Source of the DNA: RGIG8368 sp045540275
GTDB taxonomy: Bacteria > Verrucomicrobiota > Kiritimatiellia > RFP12 > UBA1067
Direction of reading: 5' to 3'
Length of the DNA stretch: 64,000 nt
Assembly (NCBI GenBank): GCA_045540275.1
Contig: JAZQGX010000235.1
Span: 1 to 64,000, forward strand
A program made the translations under genes and the position numbers. This document shows, piece by piece, positions 16,811 through 25,848 of the stretch (the stretch's first letter is position 1; the number at the start of each line of letters is the position of its first letter). Below the pieces are notes generated by a model. It saw only the letters and a program-made list of their open reading frames with translations, did no database searches and was not told the DNA's origin.

Positions 16811-18220
16811 TCAGATTTTCTTGATCTTCTGCCCGTCCTTTGAGTCGCGGACTTCCCAGCCAAGTCGAGCTAGTTCGTCACGCAGTCGATCCGACTCAGC
16901 CCAATTCAGTCCGGCGCGAGCTTCGGCGCGGGCGTCAAGCAAGGCCTTAATTTCAGCAGGCATCGCTACATCTGTCGAAACACGTCCGAAAAAGACAACT
17001 CCCAAGACCTTATCCATCATGCGGAATACGTCAAGTACGGCTACAGCAATATTCGCGCGGCAATCGGATTGAGCCAGATACACATTGGCTGCTCGCACCA
17101 ACCCGAACATTGCGGCAAAGGCCTCAGGAATATTCAAGTCGTCATTGACCGCCGCGGTAAACGCATCAAGTGCATTTTTCGCCCAATCGACATCCGACAG
17201 CGGAGCTGGCGGTACATCACCTGCGATAGCTTCAAGCGCACCGAGACACTCGTCCAGACGCGCAAGCGAGGTGCGCGCTGCGGCAAGCGCATCAAATGTA
17301 AAGTTGAGCGGCTGCCGATAATGGGCATTGACCAAAACATAACGGATTTCTCGCCCGGTATACCCTTTCTCTAGCAGATCGCGCAAAGTGAAAAAGTTTC
17401 CGAGTGATTTAGACATCTTCTCGCCGTTTACGCGCAGATGGGCGCAATGCATCCAGAAATTGACAAAGGGTTTTCCGGTTGCAGCTTCGGCCTGGGCTAT
17501 TTCATTCTCGTGATGCGGAAAAAGATTGTCAATGCCGCCAGTGTGCAAATCGAAGGTTTCACCGAGATACTTCATCGACATCGCGGAGCATTCGATATGC
17601 CAGCCAGGACGGCCTTTGCCCCACGGAGATTCCCATGCCACGGGACCGTCGGACTCTTCCCATGCCTTCCAAAGCGCAAAATCGCCGACATTTTCCTTGT
17701 CGTATTCGTCTGAGGCACAACGAGCGCCAGTTCTTTGATTGTCGAAATCGATGTGGGCAAGCTTACCATAGCCCGGGAACTTGGTCACCGCAAAATAAAC
17801 AGAACCGTCCTCAGAACGATATGCCACCCCCTTGTCGATCAGCTGCTGAACAAGTGCAATCATCTCGGGGATGTGATCGGTTGCCGCCGGATACACCTCC
17901 GCAGGTTCTATGTTCAGTGTTGTCAAATCTGCAAAAAAAGCATCTTTGTAGGTCTTGGTATACTCGGTCAGCGGCTTGCCTGACGCATTTGCTCCGCGAA
18001 TGGTCTTGTCGTCGACATCGGTCAGGTTCATCACCTGCTTAACCTTCATGCCGCCGAATTCCAATGCGCGACGAAGCACATCTTCAAAAGTATATGCGCG
18101 GAAATTGCCGATATGGGCGAAATTGTAAACCGTCGGTCCGCAGGTGTACATCCCGACCTTACCTTCGGACAACGGTGTGAACTGTTCTTTGCGATGATTG
18201 AGACTGTTGTATACTTGCAT
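16811..18220 (-). CDS. cysS: Cysteinyl-tRNA synthetase
   Basis: This 469-residue class I synthetase charges tRNA-Cys. Landmarks are the zinc cysteine and HIGH-type signature in MYTCGPTVYNFAHIGNFR, the GRPGWHIECSAM substrate/zinc segment, HHENE, and the KMSKS loop EKMSKSLGNF. The C-terminal anticodon-binding region ends in the short lysine-rich tail typical of the family. An excellent GGAGG lies before ATG 18220. It sits between a GNAT acetyltransferase gene and mtaB in one operon. Confidence 0.97.
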   Translation of the reverse strand: MQVYNSLNHRKEQFTPLSEGKVGMYTCGPTVYNFAHIGNFRAYTFEDVLRRALEFGGMKVKQVMNLTDVDDKTIRGANASGKPLTEYTKTYKDAFFADLTTLNIEPAEVYPAATDHIPEMIALVQQLIDKGVAYRSEDGSVYFAVTKFPGYGKLAHIDFDNQRTGARCASDEYDKENVGDFALWKAWEESDGPVAWESPWGKGRPGWHIECSAMSMKYLGETFDLHTGGIDNLFPHHENEIAQAEAATGKPFVNFWMHCAHLRVNGEKMSKSLGNFFTLRDLLEKGYTGREIRYVLVNAHYRQPLNFTFDALAAARTSLARLDECLGALEAIAGDVPPAPLSDVDWAKNALDAFTAAVNDDLNIPEAFAAMFGLVRAANVYLAQSDCRANIAVAVLDVFRMMDKVLGVVFFGRVSTDVAMPAEIKALLDARAEARAGLNWAESDRLRDELARLGWEVRDSKDGQKIKKI

Positions 18221-18240
18221 AATTAACCTCCAGCAAAAAT

Positions 18241-18744
18241 TCAGTGCAATGGGAATGCCATCGCTATTTCAGGACAGGTGAAAGGATTTGCGTGCTTGGT
18301 ACATCCCATGCATCCGATGTAAAGCTTGTGCATCACCTGGGTTTTGGGAATCACAACAAATCCCATCGACTTGAAAAACTCAGGAGCGAATGTCAGCACA
18401 ATAACCTGCGACGCATTGAACCGCCGCACCGAATCAATCACGCGGGAAACCAGCGCCTCTCCGATTTTCTTTCGGCGATACTCCTTTGCGACTGCAACCG
18501 ACTGTATCTCAACCGCGGCGCCCTCGGGGTTCCCGATCTCCGGAAAAATCTTCCATGAGGCACATCCGATGAGCCGCCCCTCTTCATTTTCGGCAATCAC
18601 AAAGCGATCGATGTTTTCAACGATGTCACCGATAGATCGCGGAACCAGCATATCGCTGTGAGCACGAATCATCTCAAAGATTGGCTTTGCATCGCCCAAA
18701 ACCGCCGTTCGAACCGAACAAGCTACCCGTTCTTCATCGCTCAT
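18241..18744 (-). CDS. GNAT-family N-acetyltransferase (amino-acid acetyltransferase-like)
   Basis: This 167-residue acetyl-CoA-dependent transferase has GNAT motif A in VEIQSVAVAKEYRRKKIGEALV. Its C-terminus, KLYIGCMGCTKHANPFTCPE, carries several cysteines and a histidine and could bind a metal. It resembles the short stand-alone N-acetylglutamate-synthase-like proteins, but the substrate is not proven. ATG 18744 is chosen over 18777 because AAAGG precedes it and it overlaps the upstream stop in ATGA. Confidence 0.75.
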   Translation of the reverse strand: MSDEERVACSVRTAVLGDAKPIFEMIRAHSDMLVPRSIGDIVENIDRFVIAENEEGRLIGCASWKIFPEIGNPEGAAVEIQSVAVAKEYRRKKIGEALVSRVIDSVRRFNASQVIVLTFAPEFFKSMGFVVIPKTQVMHKLYIGCMGCTKHANPFTCPEIAMAFPLH

Positions 18745-19394
18745 TTCTTTCCTTTCAAGGCTTTTCCCGAAAGCCATTTCGCAGTCGGCGTGAAATTTTC
18801 CGCCGCCGGCCGGATATCATCATCGGTTTCCGGAAGGCGATCGGGGCCGCAGGAATAAAGCACGGGAAACGTCGATGAATCGGCCGGCGGCATATAAACA
18901 TACGGCTTGCTCCAGATGTCATTGCGAATCTGATTGACATAAGGACCGCCCCAGCCGGCCACCCCGGGATCTCGAACCAAAGAAACCAATCCGTCTTCGG
19001 GCGACGGATAACAACCGGTGTCATGCCGATAGCGGGCAAGCGCCTGAGCCAGCGCATCAACGCTTTTCATCGTGCGGGAGACGGGATTGACCGTCATGCG
19101 GCGTTGAACTGACTTGTCGGCCGATGAAATTAGACAGGCTCCAAAAATGAAAAGGAATAGTACGACAAACAAAAGCCTTTTTCGAGGAATGCGGAATAAA
19201 TTTGAACCAACCGATGAAAGCATCTCCTTCTGCTGCTCAAAATCCCTCAGGATGCGCTCTCTGTTTTTGCGTTTCAAATGCCGCATCTCCGCCGACATGC
19301 GCTTGGGCACAATCACGGTTCGGCCGCACGACGGGCAGCATGAGGGAACCGGATCCTCCAGCAAGCTTTTGCAATATGGACAGCGGTATTTCAA
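18741..19394 (-). CDS. Zinc-ribbon/transmembrane protein with a GspG-like pseudopilin domain
   Basis: This 217-residue protein starts with TTG (19394), supported by an ideal GGAGG six bases upstream and a TTGA overlap with the helicase stop. Residues 3-24 hold two CxxC pairs (CPYC and CPSC), a zinc ribbon. A basic region and one membrane span (about 70-90, LLFVVLFLFIFGACLI) follow. The C-terminal part matches the type II secretion major pseudopilin GspG: TGCYPSPEDGLVSL, then WGGPYVNQI, DIWSKPYVYMPP and the SCGPD calcium-site region. It lacks the usual N-terminal prepilin leader, so it may be a fixed inner-membrane protein rather than a filament subunit. Function unknown. Confidence 0.75.
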   Translation of the reverse strand: MKYRCPYCKSLLEDPVPSCCPSCGRTVIVPKRMSAEMRHLKRKNRERILRDFEQQKEMLSSVGSNLFRIPRKRLLFVVLFLFIFGACLISSADKSVQRRMTVNPVSRTMKSVDALAQALARYRHDTGCYPSPEDGLVSLVRDPGVAGWGGPYVNQIRNDIWSKPYVYMPPADSSTFPVLYSCGPDRLPETDDDIRPAAENFTPTAKWLSGKALKGKK

Positions 19395-21337
19395 TATCCA
19401 CCTCCTAAATCGCGGAGGCTGTAATGTTCATGAAGGAGATTTCGCGGTATCTCTTTCAAAAAGCGCGAGGGTTTGCAAATCATCGTTCCGCCGTCGCGCA
19501 TGAAACGCACGGAGGGCGAACTGATGATCAGATGATCCTTGGCGCGGGTCAATGCCACGTAAAATAGACGGCGTTCCTCGCTGTCGTCGGCATCGTCTTC
19601 AAGCTTGCCGGAAGGAAACATACCTTCGCTCGCCCAAATGATGAATACCACCGGCCACTCCAGCCCTTTCGACTGATGTACCGTTGAAAGGTGAATGCGG
19701 TCCTGATTGTCGTCGTGCCCATGCGCGGCGTCCTCGTTGGTCAGCAGCGCTACCTCCTGCAGGAATCCAGCAATGCCGCCAGACGCTGCGTCGATTTGCC
19801 GTCCTACTTCGCGAATGTCATTTTCGCGGTCATCGGCATTGTCGTATTTGCGGCGAAGATAATCGGAATAGAACAAATCGCAAAAACGCGAAAGCAGCTC
19901 GCTGCCCTGCCTAGCTTTTGCCGTATGCTGGTATTCTTCAAAAATTGAAACCAAAGATTGAATCTGCTTCTTCGCTTTTGCCGGAGCCGCTTTAAGCAGA
20001 GCATCACGTGACGTTTTGCTGCAGACATCGAAAATGCGACCAATCTTATCCCAGATTTTTGCCACAGTCTTCTCGCCAACTCCGTCCAGCAGCCCCATGA
20101 AACGTTCAAAAGCCATCTGGTCGCGAGGATGCTCGCAAATCCTCAAAAACGAGATGACGTCCTTGACATGGGCCTGCTCAAACACTCCGGCACCCGAGGT
20201 GATGCAATACGGGATGCGAGATCGCGCCAGATCCATCTGCAGTTCGATGGAATGGAAATGCGCGCGATAAAGCACCGCCATCTGGTCGAGCCTGTACCCG
20301 GCATCCAGAAAACGCCTGATCAATCCAAGCACCGCGGATACCTGTTCGGAAGCATCGCGCAATTTGAACAAATGAGGTTGAGCGCCGGGACTGCGAGTGG
20401 CGCGAAGCGTTTTCTGAAATTGATCGGGGTTGCCTTTGATAACCTCGTTCGCCACCTCCAAAATCGCAGGGACGCTACGATAGTTACGTTCAAGTCTGAC
20501 GATTTTGCAATCAGGCCAGCGCTTGGGAAATTCCATGATGTTCTTGAAATGAGCACCGCGCCAAGAGTAAATGCATTGGAAGTCGTCACCGACCACCATC
20601 AGATTGCGATGTTTGGCGGCGAGCAAATCCACAATCTGCGCCTGCAGCAAATTGGTGTCCTGATATTCATCCACCAACACGTGGACGAAGCGCTCTTGAT
20701 AAAACGAGAGCACGTCTTCGTTTTCGCGAAGCAGCTTTAATCCGTTGATCAGCAGATCGTCGAAATCCATCACCCCGAGTTCACGCTTGCGTTTGGCGTA
20801 CAGGTCGCTGACCTGGCGGATACCGGAAGCATACAGCGTTTTCAGCTCGAAAGCCGATTCATCAATCACGGTGTCGATAGGCACGCACTTGTTTGCCGCT
20901 TTGCTGATCAATGAGCCGATGACGTCTTTTTTGGGGAAATCTTTGGGATTGGGCACACACTCAACGATACACTTCTTGATTAGCGACCGCGAATCGTCCT
21001 GATCGAGAATGGTAAAGCCGGGTTCATAGCCGAGACGGGTGGCGAAGTGACGCAGGAACCGATTGCAAATATGGTGAAAGGTCCCGCTCATCAATGTCCC
21101 AACCGAATCGCCGACCTGCTGGCGCGCACGCTCCATCATTTCGCGGGCGGCGCGATTAGTAAAGGTGAGCAAAAGCATATTCTCCGGCGGAATACCCTTC
21201 TCCACCAGGTAGGAAACGCGATAAACCAAGGTTCTGGTTTTGCCTGTTCCCGCCGCAGCGAGAACAAGCAGTGGACCATCGCCTGCCGTGGCAGCTTCCA
21301 GCTGCTCGGGATTCAACAATGCTGCGTAATCGGTCAT
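19391..21337 (-). CDS. UvrD/Rep/PcrA-type superfamily 1 DNA helicase
   Basis: This 648-residue helicase unwinds DNA 3' to 5' using ATP. Motifs in order are LNPEQLEAA (Q motif), AAAGTGKTRTL (I), TFTNRAAREM (Ia), VDEYQDTN (II), VGDDFQCIYSWRGA (III), RLERNYRS (IV), STVHQSKGLEWPVVFI (V) and RRLFYVALTRAKDHL (VI). It is a little shorter than UvrD (about 720), lacking much of the C-terminal tail. ATG 21337 overlaps the sigma-factor stop in ATGA; the longer frame from 21439 is within that gene. Co-expression with a sigma factor is unusual. Confidence 0.92.
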   Translation of the reverse strand: MTDYAALLNPEQLEAATAGDGPLLVLAAAGTGKTRTLVYRVSYLVEKGIPPENMLLLTFTNRAAREMMERARQQVGDSVGTLMSGTFHHICNRFLRHFATRLGYEPGFTILDQDDSRSLIKKCIVECVPNPKDFPKKDVIGSLISKAANKCVPIDTVIDESAFELKTLYASGIRQVSDLYAKRKRELGVMDFDDLLINGLKLLRENEDVLSFYQERFVHVLVDEYQDTNLLQAQIVDLLAAKHRNLMVVGDDFQCIYSWRGAHFKNIMEFPKRWPDCKIVRLERNYRSVPAILEVANEVIKGNPDQFQKTLRATRSPGAQPHLFKLRDASEQVSAVLGLIRRFLDAGYRLDQMAVLYRAHFHSIELQMDLARSRIPYCITSGAGVFEQAHVKDVISFLRICEHPRDQMAFERFMGLLDGVGEKTVAKIWDKIGRIFDVCSKTSRDALLKAAPAKAKKQIQSLVSIFEEYQHTAKARQGSELLSRFCDLFYSDYLRRKYDNADDRENDIREVGRQIDAASGGIAGFLQEVALLTNEDAAHGHDDNQDRIHLSTVHQSKGLEWPVVFIIWASEGMFPSGKLEDDADDSEERRLFYVALTRAKDHLIISSPSVRFMRDGGTMICKPSRFLKEIPRNLLHEHYSLRDLGGGY

Positions 21338-21867
21338 GATCTCCGCAATCCGCCTCCCATCACATTTTTCAGGTTGGTCCCGACCTGCAAATAGCGCTGT
21401 TGGGCGGCAGCCGGAGTGAGACGCAACGCCTTGGCGCACGCCATCATCGAGAGACCTTTGAAATGACGCAACTCTACGATTTCGCGCTCATCTTCGGGCA
21501 AGTCGCGCAACATGCGGTGCAGCGAAGCATACGGATCCGACGGAGCCATACGAATCTTGCTTGAATCGTTGAAGCCGCTCATGTCGATATCGACGCTTCC
21601 TTCACGCTCGCGGGCGCCAGGGCAGTATTTGTTCTCGTAGGTATCCACCAGCGAAGCAATCTCGCGCTCGAATTCCCGCTCATAACCGGAGCCGGCGAAG
21701 CGGTCTAGGTTTCTCGCTGCACGCAGATACGCATCCTGCACCACCTGATCCGGGGTGACGGATTTCCGAAGCGCAGCACTCATGCTGCGCTCGGCAAGTC
21801 CAATCAAACCGGAACGGATGCGAGCAAAACGTGATGCGAACTCATCCATGCTCAATGTTTCGGCCAT
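21334..21867 (-). CDS. Small sigma-70-family RNA polymerase sigma factor
   Basis: This 177-residue protein has the layout of an ECF-type sigma factor. Region 2 lies near SVTPDQVVQDAYLRAARNLD. After a linker, region 4 reads LRDLPEDEREIVELRHFKGLSMMACAKALRLTPAAAQQRY, including the helix-turn-helix that reads the -35 box. No anti-sigma factor gene is adjacent; it is followed by a helicase and preceded by a sugar isomerase. AAGGAGG lies just before ATG 21867. Its regulon cannot be read from the sequence. Confidence 0.82.
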   Translation of the reverse strand: MAETLSMDEFASRFARIRSGLIGLAERSMSAALRKSVTPDQVVQDAYLRAARNLDRFAGSGYEREFEREIASLVDTYENKYCPGAREREGSVDIDMSGFNDSSKIRMAPSDPYASLHRMLRDLPEDEREIVELRHFKGLSMMACAKALRLTPAAAQQRYLQVGTNLKNVMGGGLRRS

Positions 21868-21883
21868 AAAGCCTCCTTATGTT

Positions 21884-23020
21884 TCAAAGATCGGACATGG
21901 AAACGACAGGAAGATTCTTCTTGAGCGTGATTTTCATCGGCTTGAGTTTGGAGCTGTCAAACTTGTAGCCTTCCTTGGCGTCAAGCGGCCAAACTTCCGG
22001 TGCGGTATTGAGAATCGTCGCCTTGAAGCCCTGCATGGTGGCACCCATATTTCCGGTGTGGGAGGAATTGCATCCTTCATTTTCGATTACGAAGGGATAC
22101 TTGTAACCCTTTGCCATCAATGTCTTGAGGAAAAGCGTCCAGTCCATTGAATCGCTGCCGCCGAAGCCGGGCAGACGCGGTTCGTAGCTGATGCGATCCC
22201 ACTCGCAGCTGGGCTGCGGGACCTTGGCGCGACGGGCAAGACGGTCGTTAACCTTCTGCGCAGGGAAGAATCTGCCCCAGTGCAAAGCGGCAGGAGTATT
22301 GGTGAAATTGCGCGTACCCTTGATGTGAACGCGGCGCAGACGACTGAAGTCCATGGCGTTAATCACTTCGCTGGGATCGATGTGCTGCCATACGTCGTGC
22401 GAGGGATCGTAGGTTTCGGCGTGAGCCTTGGAAGGAATCAGCGCATACATGAGCTTGCGGGCGGCAAGACAGCCGGGAAGATTGTTGTAGCAGTCGGGGG
22501 CGGTAACCGCCTGCCAGCCTTCCATCGGGCAGTTCTCGTAGCACAAGGTAACGCCGAGAGATTCTGCGTATTTGACGATGGGGGTAAACACACGCTTGTA
22601 CTCGAGCAGATTCTTCTCGAATCCACCGTCCTGACGGCCCAATTCGTTGTTGTACCCGACAAATGTTCCGCAAACCACATCATTGGCATCTCCGCCCAAA
22701 AGCGCAGCGATTCGGATGAGTTTGAGAATGTGGTTCTGATTGTTCACGCGTTCTGCCGGATCGCCGCCGATCAGATTGTCATAGGCGCCGACCGAAATGC
22801 GAAGACCTTCTTTATTGCAACGATCGACGATTTTTTTTGCAGTCTCAAGATCGAACTCTTCGTAGTCGAGATGGGTGGCGGTGTGGTCTTTGCGAGTACC
22901 ATCGCGGCGAAATACGCAAAGCTCCAGACCTTGAGCGCCAACACTCTTGGCGCGTTTAATCACCTGATCAAAGCTCTGACCAGGAAATGCCGATGTCATC
23001 AACCAAATTGGATTATTCAT
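21884..23020 (-). CDS. Sugar phosphate isomerase/epimerase-like TIM-barrel protein
   Basis: This 378-residue protein of the xylose-isomerase-like AP-endonuclease-2 fold has metal-ligand segments such as LELCV near the N-terminus, LCYENCPMEG, ETYDPSHDVW, RRVHIKG and VIENEG. Proteins of this kind isomerise or epimerise sugars and inositols, and are common in glycan-eating bacteria. The substrate is not identifiable. AAAGG precedes the ATG at 23020. It lies 70 bases after pheT and 16 before the sigma factor. Confidence 0.82.
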   Translation of the reverse strand: MNNPIWLMTSAFPGQSFDQVIKRAKSVGAQGLELCVFRRDGTRKDHTATHLDYEEFDLETAKKIVDRCNKEGLRISVGAYDNLIGGDPAERVNNQNHILKLIRIAALLGGDANDVVCGTFVGYNNELGRQDGGFEKNLLEYKRVFTPIVKYAESLGVTLCYENCPMEGWQAVTAPDCYNNLPGCLAARKLMYALIPSKAHAETYDPSHDVWQHIDPSEVINAMDFSRLRRVHIKGTRNFTNTPAALHWGRFFPAQKVNDRLARRAKVPQPSCEWDRISYEPRLPGFGGSDSMDWTLFLKTLMAKGYKYPFVIENEGCNSSHTGNMGATMQGFKATILNTAPEVWPLDAKEGYKFDSSKLKPMKITLKKNLPVVSMSDL

Positions 23021-23090
23021 CTTTTATTCCTTTCTTTTGCGTATTTGTCCGTAATCGCACGGTAACATCCATTGCGCAACCGCGCTGAAA

Positions 23091-25505
23091 CTATTCTCTG
23101 ACATCCACACCGAGCTTGCTCTTGAGCGACTCGATGACCTTCCTGAACGAAGCGTTTACCTCTTCATCGCGAAGTGTCCGGTCTGCGGCGCGGAAGGCCA
23201 TTGAATAAGCCACACTGCGCTTACCGTCGCCGAGCTGCTTCGAGCGGAAGGTGTCGAAAAGTTCAATCTCGGTCAAAAATTCGCCGCCGGCGGCTCGAAT
23301 CGTATCCACGATGCGCTCATGTGTGATTTCACCATCGGCGATGAAGGCGACATCACGACGAGATTCGGGGAAGTTTGGCGTCGGTTGAATCGATCCAGAA
23401 ATTTCATCAGCCTTCTTTAACAGCACCGAAAGCCGCAATTCGCAAAGCGCCATGGGTTGCGTCATGCGCCAGGGATGTCGAAGCGCCTTTTTCGCTAGGC
23501 CAATAACACCGGCCTTCTGCTTGCCGATTTTGACTTCCGCACTCCATCCCGGCTCAAAAGCGGGATGTTCCACTGGTGTGAACGAGAGTTGATCGGTATG
23601 GAGAGCCGCCGCCAATTCTTCAACTGCCCCCTTGAGCCACAGCATACTTTCTTCGTTGGAAACCGCACGGCGGCGATCAAGCGCCGAACGACCGAACGGT
23701 CCCATCAGGCCGATCGCCAGGCGCTCCTCCTCATGTGGAATGCCGCGGGGATCGGCAAAGAAAATACGGCCGATTTCAAAGAGCCCGGCGCGTTCGACCT
23801 GATGCGAGGCGTTGCGACCAAGCGACTGGGAAAGCTGGGGAAGGAGCGAATCTCGAAGTAGCGCATATTCGGCGCTGACGGGATTGGGAATCTCAACCCG
23901 CCGCTTGACATCGCGGGAATCGAACACGTCAAGCTCCTTGCGCGAGAGAAAGCTGTAGTGCATCGCTTCGGAAAAGCCAAGTCCCAGCAACAGCGAGCGA
24001 ACACGGGCCTTGCGATAAAACGGACGATCGTCAAGGGTGGATACCGAAGTTGCGTCGGGCATCTTGGACGGAATCGCATCCAACCCGTGCATTCTTGCTA
24101 TTTCCTCGACCAGGTCCGCTTCCATCGTCAAGTCGAGACGCCATGACGGGATTGCAAATTTTGCCATTTCACCATCGCATTCAACGGTTTTAAGCCCCAG
24201 ACTTTCAAGGATCTCAACCATTCGGGAATTCTCTATTTCCGCACCGATCATCGCGCGAGCCCGCGCGAAGTCGAGCGCCACGGGATTTTCTCTAAACTTG
24301 CGGTTATCAGCGTCAACCACTCCGGAGGCGATCCTCGCCTTGCCGTATTTGAACATCAGATGGGCGGCGCGGCGGCTTGCCCAACCAGCAAGATCAGGAT
24401 CAACGCCACGGATGTAACGATATGAGGATTCTGTGGCCAGTCCGAGCTTCTGCGCCGTGAACTTGACGCAAGGCGCATCAAAAAGCGCACTCTCAATGAG
24501 TACAGTAGTGGTATCAGCGGATATCTCGCTGCCCTCACCACCCATAACGCCGGCAACCGCCACCGGAACGGTTTCATCACAAATGGCAAGCATTGAGGAG
24601 TCAAGTTTGCGATCGATTCCGTCGAGCGTCTTTATTGTTTCGCCCTCGGCGGCGGTGCGCACCACAATCTGTCCGCCCTTGAGCAGCCGGTAATCGAACA
24701 TGTGAAGCGGCTGTCCGCATTCGAGCATGACATAATTCGAAACATCGACGGCAAGTGAAATCGAACGGACCCCGCACTGCTCGAGACGTTTAGCCATCCA
24801 ATCAGGCGAAGGGACGTCGGTAACGTTTTCAACGATGCGAGCGGTGTAGCGGGGACAGAGGCTGCCCGCTTCAACTTTCACCGTAACAAAGTCTTCGACC
24901 TTGCTTTCGCTTTCTTCAAAATCGGTTTCCGGCATTTTCAGCGGACGATTGAGCAATGCCGCCATTTCACGGGCGATACCCAGTACCGACAGGCAGTCGG
25001 GACGGTTCCAGGTAATTTCAAGATCAAGCACCGTTTCTGGGGGAGGCACCAGCGAACTGACGAGCGTACCGCAAGCGATCGACGCGTCCAACTCCATGAT
25101 TCCTCCGTGATCGGAGGAAATGCAGAGTTCGTCGGCGGCGCAAAGCATTCCGCAACTTTCCACCCCGCGAAGCTTACGAGGTACGATAGTGAAATCACCT
25201 CCCGGGATGTACGCCCCCAGCTTGGCAAAGGGAGTCTTTAAACCGGCACGGGCGTTTGGTGCACCGCAAACCACCTGGAACACCTCGTTACCGTCGGAAA
25301 CCTTGCACACATGCATGTGATCGCTGTCAGGATGCGGAACGCATTCCAAAATCTCACCGACAACGATATTGTCATCGAGGTTGGCACCCACGACATCGAT
25401 CGACTCCACCTCAACCCCGGAAAAGGTTAGCTTATCGGCAAGTTCTTTGACCGACAGATCTGAAACATCAACAAATTCATTCAACCAACTGACAGGTATT
25501 TTCAT
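23091..25505 (-). CDS. pheT: Phenylalanyl-tRNA synthetase beta subunit
   Basis: This 804-residue beta chain of PheRS forms an alpha2beta2 enzyme that charges tRNA-Phe. It has the N-terminal MKIPVSWLNEFV, an EMAP-type tRNA-binding domain (about 40-150, with HPDSDHMHVCKV), the B3/B4 editing region, B5 and the inactive class II-like core. The C-terminal FDX anticodon-binding domain begins near PNFPESRRDVAFI. Length is typical. The alpha subunit gene pheS, usually adjacent, is not in this window. It is first in an eight-gene minus-strand run and has its own promoter. Confidence 0.96.
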   Translation of the reverse strand: MKIPVSWLNEFVDVSDLSVKELADKLTFSGVEVESIDVVGANLDDNIVVGEILECVPHPDSDHMHVCKVSDGNEVFQVVCGAPNARAGLKTPFAKLGAYIPGGDFTIVPRKLRGVESCGMLCAADELCISSDHGGIMELDASIACGTLVSSLVPPPETVLDLEITWNRPDCLSVLGIAREMAALLNRPLKMPETDFEESESKVEDFVTVKVEAGSLCPRYTARIVENVTDVPSPDWMAKRLEQCGVRSISLAVDVSNYVMLECGQPLHMFDYRLLKGGQIVVRTAAEGETIKTLDGIDRKLDSSMLAICDETVPVAVAGVMGGEGSEISADTTTVLIESALFDAPCVKFTAQKLGLATESSYRYIRGVDPDLAGWASRRAAHLMFKYGKARIASGVVDADNRKFRENPVALDFARARAMIGAEIENSRMVEILESLGLKTVECDGEMAKFAIPSWRLDLTMEADLVEEIARMHGLDAIPSKMPDATSVSTLDDRPFYRKARVRSLLLGLGFSEAMHYSFLSRKELDVFDSRDVKRRVEIPNPVSAEYALLRDSLLPQLSQSLGRNASHQVERAGLFEIGRIFFADPRGIPHEEERLAIGLMGPFGRSALDRRRAVSNEESMLWLKGAVEELAAALHTDQLSFTPVEHPAFEPGWSAEVKIGKQKAGVIGLAKKALRHPWRMTQPMALCELRLSVLLKKADEISGSIQPTPNFPESRRDVAFIADGEITHERIVDTIRAAGGEFLTEIELFDTFRSKQLGDGKRSVAYSMAFRAADRTLRDEEVNASFRKVIESLKSKLGVDVRE

Positions 25506-25605
25506 TGTCTGGAGACCCTCTGATTTCCCGCGGTTCGAACATAAGAGGCGATTCCGTCCCTAGACGGTTTTCCGCATCGGCAAAACAACGAACCGAAAAA
25601 GAAAT

Positions 25606-25634
25606 ATCATAATGTTTTTAAGCGTTTTGGTCAA
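25606..25634 (-). promoter_or_regulatory. Sigma-70 promoter for pheT operon
   Basis: On the minus strand TTGACC (25634-25629) is followed, after exactly 17 bases, by TATGAT (25611-25606). Transcription would start near 25599, leaving a leader of about 95 bases. That leader contains a small hairpin, CCGTC/GACGG, but no leader peptide rich in phenylalanine that I can see. Confidence 0.8.
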
Positions 25635-25813
25635 TATTTGAAATGAGAATCGTCTTCTATATTTAAATGATATTTACCAATCGCAACTCGAGACATTTGG
25701 CGCTGCGAGCGTGAAACAAACGGCCAATTTGCCATGGGCCGGAAATCGACCGATTTTTTGCGATGAACAGCTTCATATTATTTAAAATCCGCAGCGATGG
25801 ATGAAAATTGCAT

Positions 25814-25842
25814 TTGTTGCACACCGCGATTTGGAGTATAAT
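25814..25842 (+). promoter_or_regulatory. Sigma-70 promoter for the subtilase gene
   Basis: TTGTTG (25814-25819), a 17-base spacer and a perfect TATAAT (25837-25842). Transcription should start near 25849, which coincides with an in-frame ATG. The downstream gene is therefore read with little or no leader, and the ATG at 25801 cannot be the start. Confidence 0.85.
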
Positions 25843-25848
25843 CAGTTT

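Larger units (their letters stand above)
25506..25848. other. Divergent intergenic region between pheT and the subtilase
   Basis: This gap of about 340 bases holds the pheT promoter on the minus strand (25606-25634) and the subtilase promoter on the plus strand (25814-25842). A small hairpin CCGTC-TAGG-GACGG lies in the pheT leader. Between about 25640 and 25800 the sequence is AT-rich near the middle, with no gene, tRNA or convincing regulatory motif. Confidence 0.6.

Noticed and set aside
25530..25550. tRNA T-loop-like sequence GGTTCGAAC
   Set aside because: The flanking bases do not form the T stem or an acceptor stem on either strand.
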